From Leucosporidium creatinivorum (lineage: Eukaryota; Basidiomycota; Microbotryomycetes; Leucosporidiales; Leucosporidiaceae): a stretch of 64,000 nucleotides of DNA. The stretch is from the NCBI GenBank assembly GCA_001600635.1, contig BCKL01000028.1, positions 280,076 through 344,075 on the forward strand. The letters are read 5' to 3'. Shown here piece after piece: positions 35,101-47,100 of the stretch. Each line of letters begins with the position of its first letter. The stretch's first letter is position 1. Under the pieces are notes generated by a model. That model did not search any database and was not told where the DNA came from. It saw only the letters and a program-made list of their open reading frames with translations. The translations under genes and the position numbers were made by a program.

Positions 35101-35450
35101 TCTAAGGGACAGCTCCAGAGGATGCTGGTGGAAGTCCAAGACCATCAACGTGCCCAGCAAACCCCTTCTGAGCCTGCCAAGCGTATCGAAAGAAGCGACG
35201 CCGAGCAGCTCCTGGATCTCGGAGGGCTACTCAGTGACTGCTGTGTGCGTCTGCAGAGACTCGATAGAGATGTTCGCTACAGTTGCCTCCCACAGAGCCT
35301 ACAGCCCCGCAGACAGCCCACTGAGCCGTTCCCAGCTCGCTCCCTGCTCGGCGTGCGATCAAACAGACTTGAAATGGCGGGTTGACGAGAAAAGCGGAGC
35401 ACCAGCTCACTCAGCATCCTCATGAGACGTCGAACGAGCTGCAGCCTTCC
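32200..35450. repeat. Dispersed subtelomeric-type repeat, copy I
   Basis: This block of roughly 3 kb recurs in inverted orientation at about 59500-62100. Matching landmarks are 32410-32520 with 61930-62020 (shared CATACGACTGCCCTTT), 33410-33500 with 61400-61500, 34080-34290 with 60630-60860, 34600-34690 with 60220-60300, and 35180-35420 with 59530-59760. The landmarks are colinear on the inverted strand. Small indels are frequent, and frames such as RNRLVRICKYRDLTTAAIFF are shared by both copies, but I see no recognisable transposase, reverse transcriptase or helicase motif. It may be a decayed element or non-coding subtelomeric DNA. Confidence 0.7.
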
Positions 35451-37533
35451 TCTCGCTCGCCCCCCTGCTCTCGACGCATCCTCCCAGCTCAGCCCAGCTC
35501 AGCCCTCGCGCGAAGACTCACCTTTGCCCCAGTAGCTGAGCCAGCAGAAGTCTCTCCTACTTTCTCCCTTCCTCCTCCTCCAACTAGCCCCGACCGAGTC
35601 GTCCGTTACGATGCGAGAGGCGATTGGAGTTGAGCGAGAAGATGCGAGTGAGCTGAAGGGGTGCAAAGTGAGAGGAGAGGAGAAGGAGATGTCGGAGAGG
35701 ATGTGCCAATGTACTGTAGTCGAGCCGCCGAGTCGGGAGCGAAGAGACGAGGTGAGCGTAGGAGAGCAAGAGCGAATTCCAGTCGAGCGGTCGACTTGAG
35801 CGAGCTGCTGTAGGCCTTCAGTCGAGCTTCAGCCCGTCTGAAAGCAGCGAGAAGATGGATATGCATACGTCTACGCCGCAAGTTCTCTTAAATTGCACTC
35901 AAGCTTCCTCAGAGGGCTCACGAGCGGCCTAAACGAGCGCCGAGCCTCGGCGATGAGCCTGAAGCGCTGTAGGTGAGCTCTTTAGCAGATTCGTGAGTTC
36001 TGCTAAGTCGTTTTGAGCCTAAGGCGCCACCTTGGACCAGCCCATGCGCTAACTGACTACAGCTGCCGATCGCAACTCCTCTCGCTCCGCCTTGAAAGAC
36101 TTCGCGATTTGGGACGCGCCTCTCTTGCTTCCTTACCTCTCACTCGTCTCTTGGTGCGTTTCATCTCAGCTCACGGCACTCCACAAGCTAACCTTCTACA
36201 CTACAGTACTACCACGCTGTAATCGCACCTTACTTCCCACATCTACATCGACTCGCCCGTTTTCTTTTCCCCCTTCTCCCACCAACAACGCCCCGGCTAT
36301 GACTTGTAGCTCGTTTCAGCCCTCGCGGCTAGTCACACAACGACCAACTTTTAATGTCGGGGCAGACCAACGTTCGCTATCTTTTGCCACCATGTCTCGC
36401 ACTCGTAATGTACCCTTGACGCTGGCGGTCTCTTCACGGGGGCACAACGGCCGATGGGGTCGTATCGATCCAAGCGCTCTGCAGATGCCGGTCTTATATA
36501 GCGGCGACAGTCTTCTCAACTACTTGCAACCATGCTTTCTCCCATCATCTGTCAAGCGTCGTCGAGTCCGAGCGAGAGCGCTGTGAGATGCGAACCAGCT
36601 GTAGTAAGAGGACCGAGAAGCTCGGGAAAGGTGGACAGCAACCTGAAGACTTGCGTAGGAGATTTGAGTAGGCTGTAGGGACTTCGACAAACGCATCGAA
36701 GTCGGGCGCTGATGGCCACGAACCGAGCGCCGAGCGAGGACTGAGGCGCCAAAGGCGTTGTCTGAAGGCCGAAAAGGATGCGAAGGGTGCAGAAAAGATG
36801 TACAAGACTTCGCCAACTCTCAACTGGCTACTAAGATCCCCTCAAGCACTGTCAAACGACCTCGGAGCTGAGCCAGCTCGGCCGAGGGAAGGAGGAGAGC
36901 TCGAGCGAGGCGCATTGCGCGGTGTGCTCGATTCGAGCTTAGCATCAGAGCTCTGAGAAAAGCCTCGAGCTGGAAGCAGAGAAGCGGAAGCAAGCAGGGA
37001 AGGCAGACGGTGGGAAGAAGTGCTCGGCGCAGACGAAGCCGTTGGTAGTAGTTGAGCCTTGAATAGGCTACAGAGATGTCTGCGCAATCCCAGAGCCATT
37101 TGCTTTGATGTATCGACACGCCTGCGCTCCTTCACATGCTATAACTGTCTACAGCTCGGAGGGGCTCAGCTGCGACGCGAATCAACTCTCCCTCCGCTCT
37201 TCACCTCGTCGTTTCTGTACCTCGTCCTTCAACTCGCTAGAGGCTATGGAGTACTACAGACCCTCCGCTGCTCTGCTACACTCAAATATGGCCCCTCTCG
37301 CCTGCCAGTGAGCTCGCCGGCTGGCGCAAGAACTGTTCCGCCTGGCCCTTCGCAGGCCTCATGAGGCGCCTCGCAAGCGCGCGAGGGCGAGTCGGAGACA
37401 TCGGTGGAGATTGATAGGGAGAAGTGTGCTCCCCCCAGACTCCAACTCGGTTTATCCCCCCCTCCTCCTCCCCGCCCTCTCCACACTCGCCTTTCTCTCT
37501 CTCTCCTACATCTCATCCAGGTCACAAGCAAAG
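35451..37533. other. Gene-poor stretch upstream of the P450
   Basis: No gene is recognised. Short frames on both strands (for example 36092-36586, + and 36820-37119, -) lack motifs and consistent codon bias. The last 100 bases before 37534 are C/T-rich and probably form the P450 leader. Confidence 0.35.
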
Positions 37534-40023
37534 ATGGACACTCTCAGCACCAACCATACCGCAACAATTCTACCGACCTACAGCTTCCAGCTCACTTCCC
37601 CCACCACCCTCGCCACTCTTCTTCTCGCACTCGCTCTCGCTCTCTTCCTTCGCCAGTCCAACAGCAAGAAAGGGCCACTTCCTCCCGGTCCAAAAGGATG
37701 GCCCCTCATCGGCAACATGCTGGATCTGCCCAAGAGTAGGCCTTGGGTGCAGATGGAGAAGTGGACGCGCGAGTACGGTGAGTGGGGCTCCGAGGGGGGA
37801 CCTCGAGCTGGTCGGCTTTGGAGGTTGGCGGTTGCTGCTGGAAGTATCGATCCTACTACTGAGACTGAGCTGACCCACTCGATCCAATAGGACCCATCTA
37901 CACCCTCAAGCTCGGCCAGCGCACCGTCCTCGTCGTCGGCCGCGCCGAAACCGCCCTTCAACTCCTCGACAAGCGCTCGGCAATCTACTCGTCTCGCCCT
38001 CGCATGGTCATGACCTCGGAGCTCGTCTCGCGCGGATTGAGGATGACGTTCATGCCTTACGGCGAGCTGTGGAGGAGGGAGCGGAAGCTGCTGCACCAGC
38101 TCACCAGCAACACGGCTTCGAGCAACTACGAGGAGATTCAGATGGGTGAAAGTTCGCAGCTGTGCTGGGATATGATCAGGAAGCCGGAAGGGTGGTGGGG
38201 TCACTGCCAGAGGTGAGTCCGGCGATGGGGAAACAGCGGAGAGAGCGCCGAGCTGATCTCGCTCACTGATTTAGATACGCCGGTTCGACCATCATGCAAA
38301 TCGCCTTCGACAAGCGAGCTCCTACTCCTAACGACCATGCTATCACAGAGGTGAGTGAGAACTTCACGCCTTGTCGAGCTTGAGTCTCGCGGATCTCTTG
38401 GGCTCGAAAGACCTCAAGTGAGAGAGCTGACGCGTTCGGCATTTTCGGTCTCGCTACAGATGCGCAACGTCAACGAGCGTATGACCAAGACTGCAGTCGC
38501 CGGTCGCTACATCGGTACGTCGGCTCTCCCGGTTATCCTTCTCCCTCGGCGCTGATCAACTCTTGGATCCTACAGTCGACTCACTCCCCTTCCTCAACCA
38601 CCTCCCACGAGCTCTCGCGCCATGGAAGCAAGAGGCGGACGACTTGTTCTTGCAGACGCTCAAGCTATTCAAGGGTCACGTCGACGATGTGAGTGAGATC
38701 TTCTCATCGGCGCTCGCTCGTCTCGACTCGCGTTGGTCTACCAGCGAGGGCGGGAAGATAGAGACCGGTGCTTGTGGGATAGTCTCGCTCACTCTTGCTA
38801 ACGCAGGTCCGAGAGCGCGTGTCCAACGGCCAGGATTCGCACTGCTTCGCTCGCGAGATTCTTCGCCTGCAGAAGCAGTACGAGCTCAGCGACAACGAGA
38901 TGACTTACCTCGCTGGAGCCATGTATGGAGCTGGTAAGTTCACGGCTCTTTATCCCGTCCTCTTCTGCTCCCCTCTAGGCAGCTCGAGGCGAGCGAACGA
39001 GACGCCCTCGTAACCTGCTCGCCGAAGCTGACCCATCGCTTCTCACCGCTCTTCCGCATTCCCCCTCTACCACAGGATCCGACACCACCGCCGACGGTAT
39101 CTCCACCTTCCTCCTCACCATGGTCGCCCATCCTCACGTCCAGGCGAAAGCCCAAGCCGAGCTGGACCGAGTGATCGGCCGCGAGAGGATGCCCGAGTTC
39201 GCCGACCAGGAGGATCTGGTCTACTGCCAAGCGGTTGTGAGGGAGATTCTGAGGTGGAGGACTGTCGTTGCGGGTGGATTGGCGCATGCTACGACCGAGG
39301 ACGACTGGTATGAGGGTGAGGTTCGGCGCACAAGGATGAGAGGGGCGAGTTGAAGCTGACCTCGCCCATCCCTCGCAGGCTACTTCATCCCCAAGGGTAC
39401 TTCAATCCTCGCCAACCACTGGGCAATTCATCTTGATCCCGTACGCCGACACTCCTTACTTCTTACAGCTCTCTCGCTAATCCTTCCTCACCCCTCGCAG
39501 GAGGTCTACCCCGAGCCCGAGACGTTCAACCCCGAGCGCTTCATCGACGATGGCAAGCTCATCGGCACCAAGTACTCGGAGAGGGGACACCATGCGTATG
39601 GATTCGGCAGGCGGTAAGCTTATCTTCCCTCAATCCCTTCCTGCCATTCAGCGCCACGGCGAGCGCGTCGACCGAACTTGAGGCTAACGCCGAGCTCTTC
39701 GTCCCCTTCAGCATCTGCCCCGGTATGCACATCGCCGACCGGTACGTCGCTCCTCTGTACTCTTGCAACCCACTCCTGCTGACCTTGTTGCCTCACAAAT
39801 CAGCTCCCTCTTCATCGTCTTCACTCGCCTACTCTGGTCCCTCAACCTCACTCACGCCAAGGACGCCTCGGGAGCCGACATCCCCGTCGACGTCAACGCC
39901 TACAGCGAAGGCTTCTCCTCTCACCCGCTCCACTTTGAGTGCAAGATCGAGAAGCGGGGAGATTGGGTCACTTCGGCGGTCGAGTCGGCGATGGAGTCGG
40001 CTGGGATCGACAAGCCGGAGTAG
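37534..40023 (+). CDS. Cytochrome P450 monooxygenase
   Basis: Eleven exons: 37534-37777, 37891-38212, 38275-38350, 38460-38514, 38576-38688, 38807-38933, 39076-39315, 39379-39440, 39501-39613, 39712-39741 and 39804-40023, giving 533 residues. The N-terminal anchor ([15 protein letters not shown]) is followed by the proline hinge [14 protein letters not shown]. The I-helix motif AGSDTT lies at about 312-317, the ExxR motif EILR at about 369-372, and the heme-binding loop YGFGRRICPG places the cysteine ligand at about residue 453. It is an ER-membrane monooxygenase working with P450 reductase. The general sequence resembles fungal P450s of secondary metabolism or xenobiotic oxidation, but the substrate is unknown and no biosynthetic cluster partners flank it. 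It converges on the glycosyltransferase gene. All phases agree. Confidence 0.93.
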
Positions 40024-40620
40024 GGATGTAGTGAAGGTCACGACTTTGTGAATAGAAGATGTGCATTCAGTGCGTTGCGGGGCCCTCTCCCAGCGAGGCG
40101 AAGACGGAGGAGGCTTTTCGGCCAGAGCCAGCTTCTCGGCGCCGAGGAGGCGAGCCATCTCGCATATCGTCCTCGACGTCCTCGACCCTAACCGACCTGA
40201 CATGAACGACGAGATTACTAGTGATTAACAAGAGAATGTCCATGCTCTACAAGCTGCCCTCCCCAGCCAGACCAAAGTCCGTTTCAACGAATGCCTCCTC
40301 CCAGATCCCGAGTCTGCGCCTATGTGTCGGTCGACTAGGAAGCGACGAAGAGCGTCTAGTGTTGAGGAGTGGATGCGAATGGGGGCGACGAGTTGGCGGA
40401 AGGAAGGGAGGGAAGAGAGTGTCGGTTTTGGCTTGCGATGCGAGTGCCGAGCCGACGATACTAGGACGAGTTAGAGTGGAGGGGCAGCGATGGCGATATG
40501 TGCTGGTCCTGTATGAGTCGAGGGAAAGGATCAGCGAACGACACGGGCTTCCACATCGCCCCTGAACAACTCACCTCCGTCCTGCTACCTCTTCCACTCC
40601 GAATCTAAACTTCCTTCCAC
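40024..40620. other. Intergenic between convergent P450 and glycosyltransferase
   Basis: This holds the 3' flanks of both genes. No hairpin of note and no coding frame is recognised. Confidence 0.4.
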
Positions 40621-43600
40621 TCAGTACTCGTCCATCACCTCGCCGTCTACCTCCTCCCAACTGATCCACTCTCCGTACATATTCGGCGCATCACCCCGCA
40701 AGAACGCCTCGAACGTCCTTTTCAACGTTGCGCTCCAACTCAGATCCCGCTCATCCTCCTCAACACTCTCATCGCTCCAATCGAGATCATCAAAGTCCCT
40801 CTCATCGTCTCCCCACCTCGGTCCCTCCTCCTCAGCCCTCTTCTTCGCTCCACCAGTAGGTCCAGCGAGCTTCTGCCCAGGCAGTCCTCCCGTCGGCTGA
40901 CCAGGCTGCTCGTTGGGCTTGGTGGGGCTTGGACCAGAGGGAGTAGGGATAGAGGTACCGAGGCCGGTGGGTCGGAGAGAGGGAGGAAGAGCGGCGAGCT
41001 TGGCGGCGAGGAGACGACCTCGGGCGAGGCGTTCGACGTGGGAGAAGCGGGGGCCGAGGTCGGGGAAGTTGCGAGCTGGGTCAAAGGGCATCCACCTGTA
41101 GTAGAAGCGTGTGAGCCGTGTACGAGCAGCGAAGGAGACGGAGAGCGGGAACGAACCAGCCGTTGTGGTAGCTGTAAATGCGAAAAGGAGAGGTCAGCGA
41201 CAAGCTCGGCGGAGAGAGGCGGACAGGACCTGAACTCACTGGTAGCTGAAGGCGCCTTGGAAGAAGCCGTTGAAGCCGACGGCAGCAGGAGCGGCCGAGA
41301 TGTCCTTGGGCGTCTCGAAGAACTCCTCGAACCTGATTCGGCGCAGAGAAGCGGTCAGCGGTTGTTCGGTCGAGACGAGGCGAGGAAGTCGAGATTCGCA
41401 CCTCTTGAGGTAGGGGAAGGGTGGACGATCTCGTTGGTAGTACTCGCTGTTCAAGTGAGAGGAGGTCAGCTTCGCTCACGTCGGTCGCGCGTCGCCCGAG
41501 CTCTGCAAGAACTCACGTGTTCAACCAAGCAGGATCAAACAGCGCATCCGGCAGCCTCAACAGCAAACCCTCCAATCCCGCATCCTTCGTATACCTCGAC
41601 ACGGTCATCGGGTGAAAGTCGAGGCCATTGGCGACGGCGGTGCGGAAGATGAAGTTGCCCAACGCCGACCCTCGCTGCATCTTGAGGACGGCGGTGTTGT
41701 ACTTCTCCAGCCGACTCCATCGGTAAGCGAAAGCTCCCTTCCACCCGAACAGCTCGGTCCAATCGCGGAGCAGGAGCGTATCGGCATCGAGGTAGACGCC
41801 GCCGAAGCGATGCGTGAGGACGAAGCGCGCCATATCGGAGAGGACGACGGTGAGGCGGTCGTACTTCTGGCTCGTCGATCCTACGCGCTCGAACAGCTCG
41901 TCCTTGGCCTTGGTGGGGAGAGGAGCAGCGAGAGCGGTAGCGTTGGGCATGGTCGAGTTGAGGGCGAGTTGGCGAGCGTGGGAGAGGGCTGCTTCGGCGG
42001 TGTGGGTCGCGAGGTCGTCGGCGAGCTCCTCTTCAGCCTCGGCGACCTTGGAGTCGGCTGCTGGGTCTGCGGCGGCGGATGCGGCATCGTCGTGGAGGAC
42101 TTCGGGTTCGGCCTGGTGTGTGGTGAGAGTGGCGGAGGCGAGGAGTGAGTAAATGAAGTCGGGAGGCGAGAGAGCGAAGGCGAGCGAAAGAAGGAGGCGG
42201 AGGAAGCGAGTGAGGAGTGGGCGTAGTCGCGAGCGAGCCGATGATAAGTGAGCCGAAGGAGAAGGTGGAGAGTAGCGAGACGAGGAGTAGAGAGTGAAGA
42301 GTAGAGAGGAGCGAGGGAGAGAGAGAAGGAAGAGAGGAAGGTCAGCGATCCGTCTCGACTCCTGCTTCTCGGCGCCTCCCACGAACTCACCCCATACTTG
42401 ACGCCTCCCGAGTTGAACAAGCCCATCTCTCTCCACCCCTTCATCTCAGCCACACCGTCCAACTGCTCCGTCGTATTCCACAGCCTAAACTTGACCGTCT
42501 CCTCGAACCTCTTATGCAGCAGCGGCGCGCTCCAGGGGTTGCGACTGAGGTCCCTCCTCATCTTCGTCACGGCATGCTTGTCGGGAAGGGAAGAAGCGGG
42601 ACCGGGGTTGATCCAGATCCAGAGTTGCGGTCGACAGATGGAGGAAGGAGGTGCCGAACCGATTGCAGACGAGAGGGCGAGGTTTTGGGAGTAGAGGAAG
42701 GAGAGCGCCGCCGAGTAGGGCTTGTCCGTGAAAGGCCCTGCCCAAAAGATGTGGAAAATGTGGGGGAAGGAAGGATCGCAGGAAGGGTCGGCGGTAGGGT
42801 GCGAAGGATGGGGATCGTGGTGCGAGTGTTTGGGGGCGGTGAGGGTGAGTTGCTGACGAGCGGCGAGGAGGGATGCGAAGGCCGATTGGGACGAGTTGGC
42901 GATGAGGGCGGAGAGGTCCCATTTGACCTTCTCCATCGTCTCCCTCGTTCGAGCGCTGGCGGTCCCTCCTCCTCCATTCCCACTCTCGACGAACGTCGTC
43001 CTCCAACTCTCCAAATCCCCTCTCCTCAGCATGGGGTACTCCATCCCCGCGTTGACCCTCAACACCTCCAAGCAATCGCGCACATAGCGATTCGTCGCGA
43101 AATCGCAGTGCTCCATCACGGCGTCGAGGTCGAGGACGGCGTTGCGAGAAGGACGAGGAGGGTAGGCGACCGAGTTGGCGTGCGAGGATCCTTTCCTTCC
43201 TCCGAGTTGACCTCGAGCGATGGGAAGGTCGACGTACTCCCTCCCTGGCCCAACGGGGACGATATCGGCCATCTGCGCCTCGAGGACATTGGTCTTGCCG
43301 TGCGCCGCTCCCTTTCCTGCCGCTCCAGCTCTCCCCTGCGCAACCAAAGCGCCTCCCTGCAATCGCCTCTTGACCTCGGCCATCACCTCCTTCTCCCTCT
43401 TCTGCTCCTCGTCGCTCCTTCTCGGCAATCCCGGATTCTCGACCTTGACCTTCTGCGCCGTGGCTCCCGTTCCGCCCTCGGCGACTCCCACATACTTGCC
43501 CAACTCGACCCCAATAGCTCTTCTCCTAGGATAATGCCCCTCTGCGATCTCCCACCTCCAGATCCTCTCGAGCTCCTCGGGCGGGAGGATGAGCGTGTTG

Positions 43601-44124
43601 GGTTCGGTAAAGGGTAGTGAGCGCCGCTTGAAGACGACATGAGCGAGTGGTCGTAGTACGAGATGATGGGAAGTGAGGGCGAGGAAGAGGAGGATGATGG
43701 CCGTGCCGACGAGTGCGAGGAGGGTGCGAAGTGTCGAGTTGGGGGAGAGGGTGATGGAAGCGGGATGGGAGGAATCGCGTCGTTTGGAAGAGAGTTGGGT
43801 GCCCTGGTTCGGGAATCCCGGGAGTGATCTCGAGGGATGCAGGAAGGAGAGCACAGGGAGGACAATCTCTCTCCTCGACCCGGCTGCTACGCTGCCTCCT
43901 CCTCCCAACTGCACTCTGAGGGGCACGAACCACTCGCCGACCTTCCTGGCTAACCCTCCACCACTAGACCTCGCCCTCGAGTAGGAGAGAGCGACCTTCT
44001 CTGCTACGGCGCCGTTGGGAGGGGAAGCTCCGCCGTAAGGATTTGGGGTGGAGGAGCCGGAGCGAGGTGGTGTAGGAGCGTGGAAGGAGGGGAGTGGTGA
44101 ATGGGTGCCGTGCTTGGAGGGCAT
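40621..44124 (-). CDS. Type II membrane glycosyltransferase with DxD motif
   Basis: Six exons on the minus strand: 42391-44124, 41517-42112, 41402-41446, 41240-41332, 41157-41171 and 40621-41095, giving 985 residues. A cytoplasmic Pro/Ser-rich tail precedes one transmembrane segment (about 132-152, LRTLLALVGTAIILLFLALT), the arrangement of Golgi enzymes. The catalytic region includes PHIFHIFWAGPFTDKPYSAA and, from exon 2, SDMARFVLTHRFGGVYLDAD with the DxD at about 687-689, then LRDWTELFG. This matches the sugar-binding DXD region of GT32/alpha-1,4-glycosyltransferase-like families. Intron 1 (42113-42390, 278 nt) has an AG-free tract of more than 200 nt before its acceptor. Exon 5 is only 15 nt (HYHNG); it is required to join SYQ to WWMPFDPARNF. 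The C-terminus is acidic. The family is confident, the donor and acceptor sugars unknown. Confidence 0.82.
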
Positions 44125-47100
44125 CGTGTTGCTTGTGAAGGTTAGAGCTGAGCCCTAGAGCGCAGATGCGAGAGCGGAAGAGGCGGGTGTGCGCTGTGAT
44201 GGGGTTTTGCAGTGGTGGAGGGCGGATGGGAGAGTGGCGTGTATTGGTGCTGTAGGGTAGTACCAGCGATCAGCTCGCTGTGAGTTGCCAACGCCGAGAT
44301 TAGCTCGAGACGAGGACCCAACGCACTGGATCCAATTCCCGAGTCCTGAGCGAGTCGAGCGAGTGAGCTGTAGGGGAGCGAGAGTCAAGTCAGCTCTACG
44401 ATCTTGTAGCCCAGTATCTGCGGCACCTGCGAGCTCTCCCTGCTAACGAACACGTTCCCCCTTTGCTTGTGCTCGGTGAGGAGGACGATGCGTCACCTCG
44501 CACTCGGGCTGCCCCATCTCCGCTGTAGCTCCGCCTTTGCGCTCCCAGCTGTAGCGCTACAGCTCTGTAGCCTAGCCTGTTCTCTGAGCTGCTCTTCTAC
44601 AGCCACAGCGCTTCCTCAGCTCTGATGCATCGCCCAATTCGAAAAGACGCGGCTCGTTCACCTCGTCTCGTCTCGTCTCGCGTAGGCGAAAAGGGTTGAG
44701 CTGTAGCTGAGTAGCCCGTAGAGCTCTGTACCGCACCTGTTGTGCTGCTCAGCCCTCTGCTGTAGCCCTTGAGGCGGGCAGAGCAAGATTCGAGGGTGAG
44801 GAGCGATCGAAGCTCGAAAGGGAGCGGGAGAGCGAGGTATCCCTGTCGATGTAGCTGGTTCAGGAGAGATATGCTTACCTGTTGCTAATGAGCTGTAGCC
44901 TTTTAGCTCTATGTGAGCGCTAATCGACCAGAAAGAGACGAGACGAGGAGGGGAAGACGGCGAGGTGAAGGTGCTGCGAGTCGAAGAGGAAGGGGAAGGG
45001 GAGAAGGCGGTGCGTGCAGATCCAATGAGATCAAACCTGGCCTGGCAAGGTCCTGTTGCGCTACAAAGTCAAGTCGATTGTGTAGCCGACTAGCCTCTCC
45101 CACTCAATCGACCGTCGAATGCGCAAGGAGACTTTCGACTTGCGACTTGGAAACGGCTTGGAACAAGAGGGGTCCCCCGGGGCTGCACATTCAATCACCC
45201 TCTGTAGCACATCAAACTCGACTCAGGCCCCTCGCTATACATCTCAAAAAAAAAAATGATTTGAACAGCTATTCGCAGCCTGCACTCCTGCACCCTTCCA
45301 ACCAGCCTACAGCTCAACGCCGAGCTCGGACCGACGCCGAGCAGCAAGCTATCGAGCTACAGAGCTACGGACGTTCTCAGATGGCTCGCAAGAGTGACAA
45401 ACAGCCCTCGCTGTACTCGTTCAAACACCTGCAGACCCTACAGCCTCTTCATCCTCACCTTCTTCTGCCCCTCTCCTTGACGAATTGCTTCTCGTCTTCC
45501 TGCTCTCACCTCATCTCCTCTTTCGTTTCTCATCTCCAGCTCGACTCGACTCGAGAGAAGCTGCGTGACACTTCTCCTTGAAGCTAGACGACTCACAGCT
45601 CGCCTACACCACCTCGCCTACAGCAGCAGCAGCGGGAAGATTGAGCGAGCGAGCGAGGATTGGTCGAGGCGTAGAGGGAGTCGCTCGGCTGAGCTGGAAA
45701 GAGAAAGAGCTTGTAGAGGGGTACCGGGCTATTTGTGCAGTACGGGTGAGTGCTAAGCGCGAGGGCTGGCTTCGCTACAAGCTTGAGCGCTGCTCGAGAT
45801 GAAGGAGGGCTGCTCGCTCGCTCGCTTTCTCGGCTCGTCTGGCCCTTGGGAAGGAGCTGGAGGGTCAGCAGATCCCAAGCCGCGCGAAGCGCTTCTTCCC
45901 TCGTGGTGGTGGTGGTGAGGAGGCCAGCCTCAGTGTCGACTCGACCCTTCGCAGCTCGCCGAGCCGGCGGGCTTCAACTCGTTCTCTTCGCTGCCTCGCT
46001 CGGCTCTGCATGGCTCGGCGGGGAAGTGATGGGATGTGACCAATACAGACTCCACTACATGTTTTTTTCGACCGATAGTCAAAGCTTCGGGCATGCAACC
46101 GATCCTGGTGACGAGGGAGCCCTCGGATCCTCACCCTTTCGCGCTCTCAGTTGCTCGGAGAGCAGCTGAGGAGCGGGCGTAGCGTGAGAACGACGCTTCT
46201 CACCCCGCTTTCCGTAATTTCTATTCATTCACAGCGCCAAAGAGCGAGGCGGAGAGCGCAGACGAGCCAAACGACAGAGCCGTGCTCGTTGGCTTCTGCC
46301 TTGTTGGCTTGCTGCTAACAAGCAGTGGGTCGCATGGCTTGACCTTCAAGTCCCTGGCTCTCCAGAGGAATCTATTCACTGATCGCGCAGCACAGCCTCA
46401 GCAAGGCTTCACCTGTCGACGACCTCGGCGCTTGTCTTTCGGTGCTCAGCGGGGCGCTCGCTTGCTGACCTCTCTTCAAGTGGAGAAGGGCTTTGTGAGC
46501 CTACATTGGGCCAGACGGGAGCCTCTAAAAGCTTTTTTTCCTGTGAGGTGAGCTCTTCGGAAGTGCATGAGCTTCAGAATTACGGCGCTGCCCTGTTCGG
46601 CACATGCTTCGCTCGCTCTCGCTGTGAGAACAGGCGGGTGCGGTCTGAAGCTCGGTGGCTCGAGCTCCTTGCGAGCTTCCTTCGACCAGCTATGATGTAG
46701 TAGCTTGCCATCAAACGGCGACCATCAATCAGAGAAGCCTTCGCCGAACCGCGCTCGCTCGCTGCGTCGCTGCTCTGGAGGGCGGTGAGGCATTGGGCAT
46801 GCTAGGTGCGGAGACCGTCTCTGATCAGACCATAATCTTCAAGCTAGCTAGCTCCAAGATGGTGCAGCAGGATGCATGAGCGACTGGCTCGACCGGAACT
46901 GCTCGCTGTCAAATGTCGTTCCGTACTGCTCGTCACTCGCCGTACCGACCTGCATGGCACTCCTCGGTCGCCCTTCGAGGTGTAGCGTACTGCCCTTCCA
47001 CCGCCACCAAGATGCTACTTCTCTGCATCGTGACGGCTCGCCGGCTCCTCGGCGCTGGGCTCTCACTCCCCAACGCTGCCAAAGTCGACCCTTCGACTCG

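Noticed and set aside
42514-43617. 367-codon open frame on the plus strand
   Set aside because: It lies opposite exon 1 of the glycosyltransferase and has shadow-frame composition.
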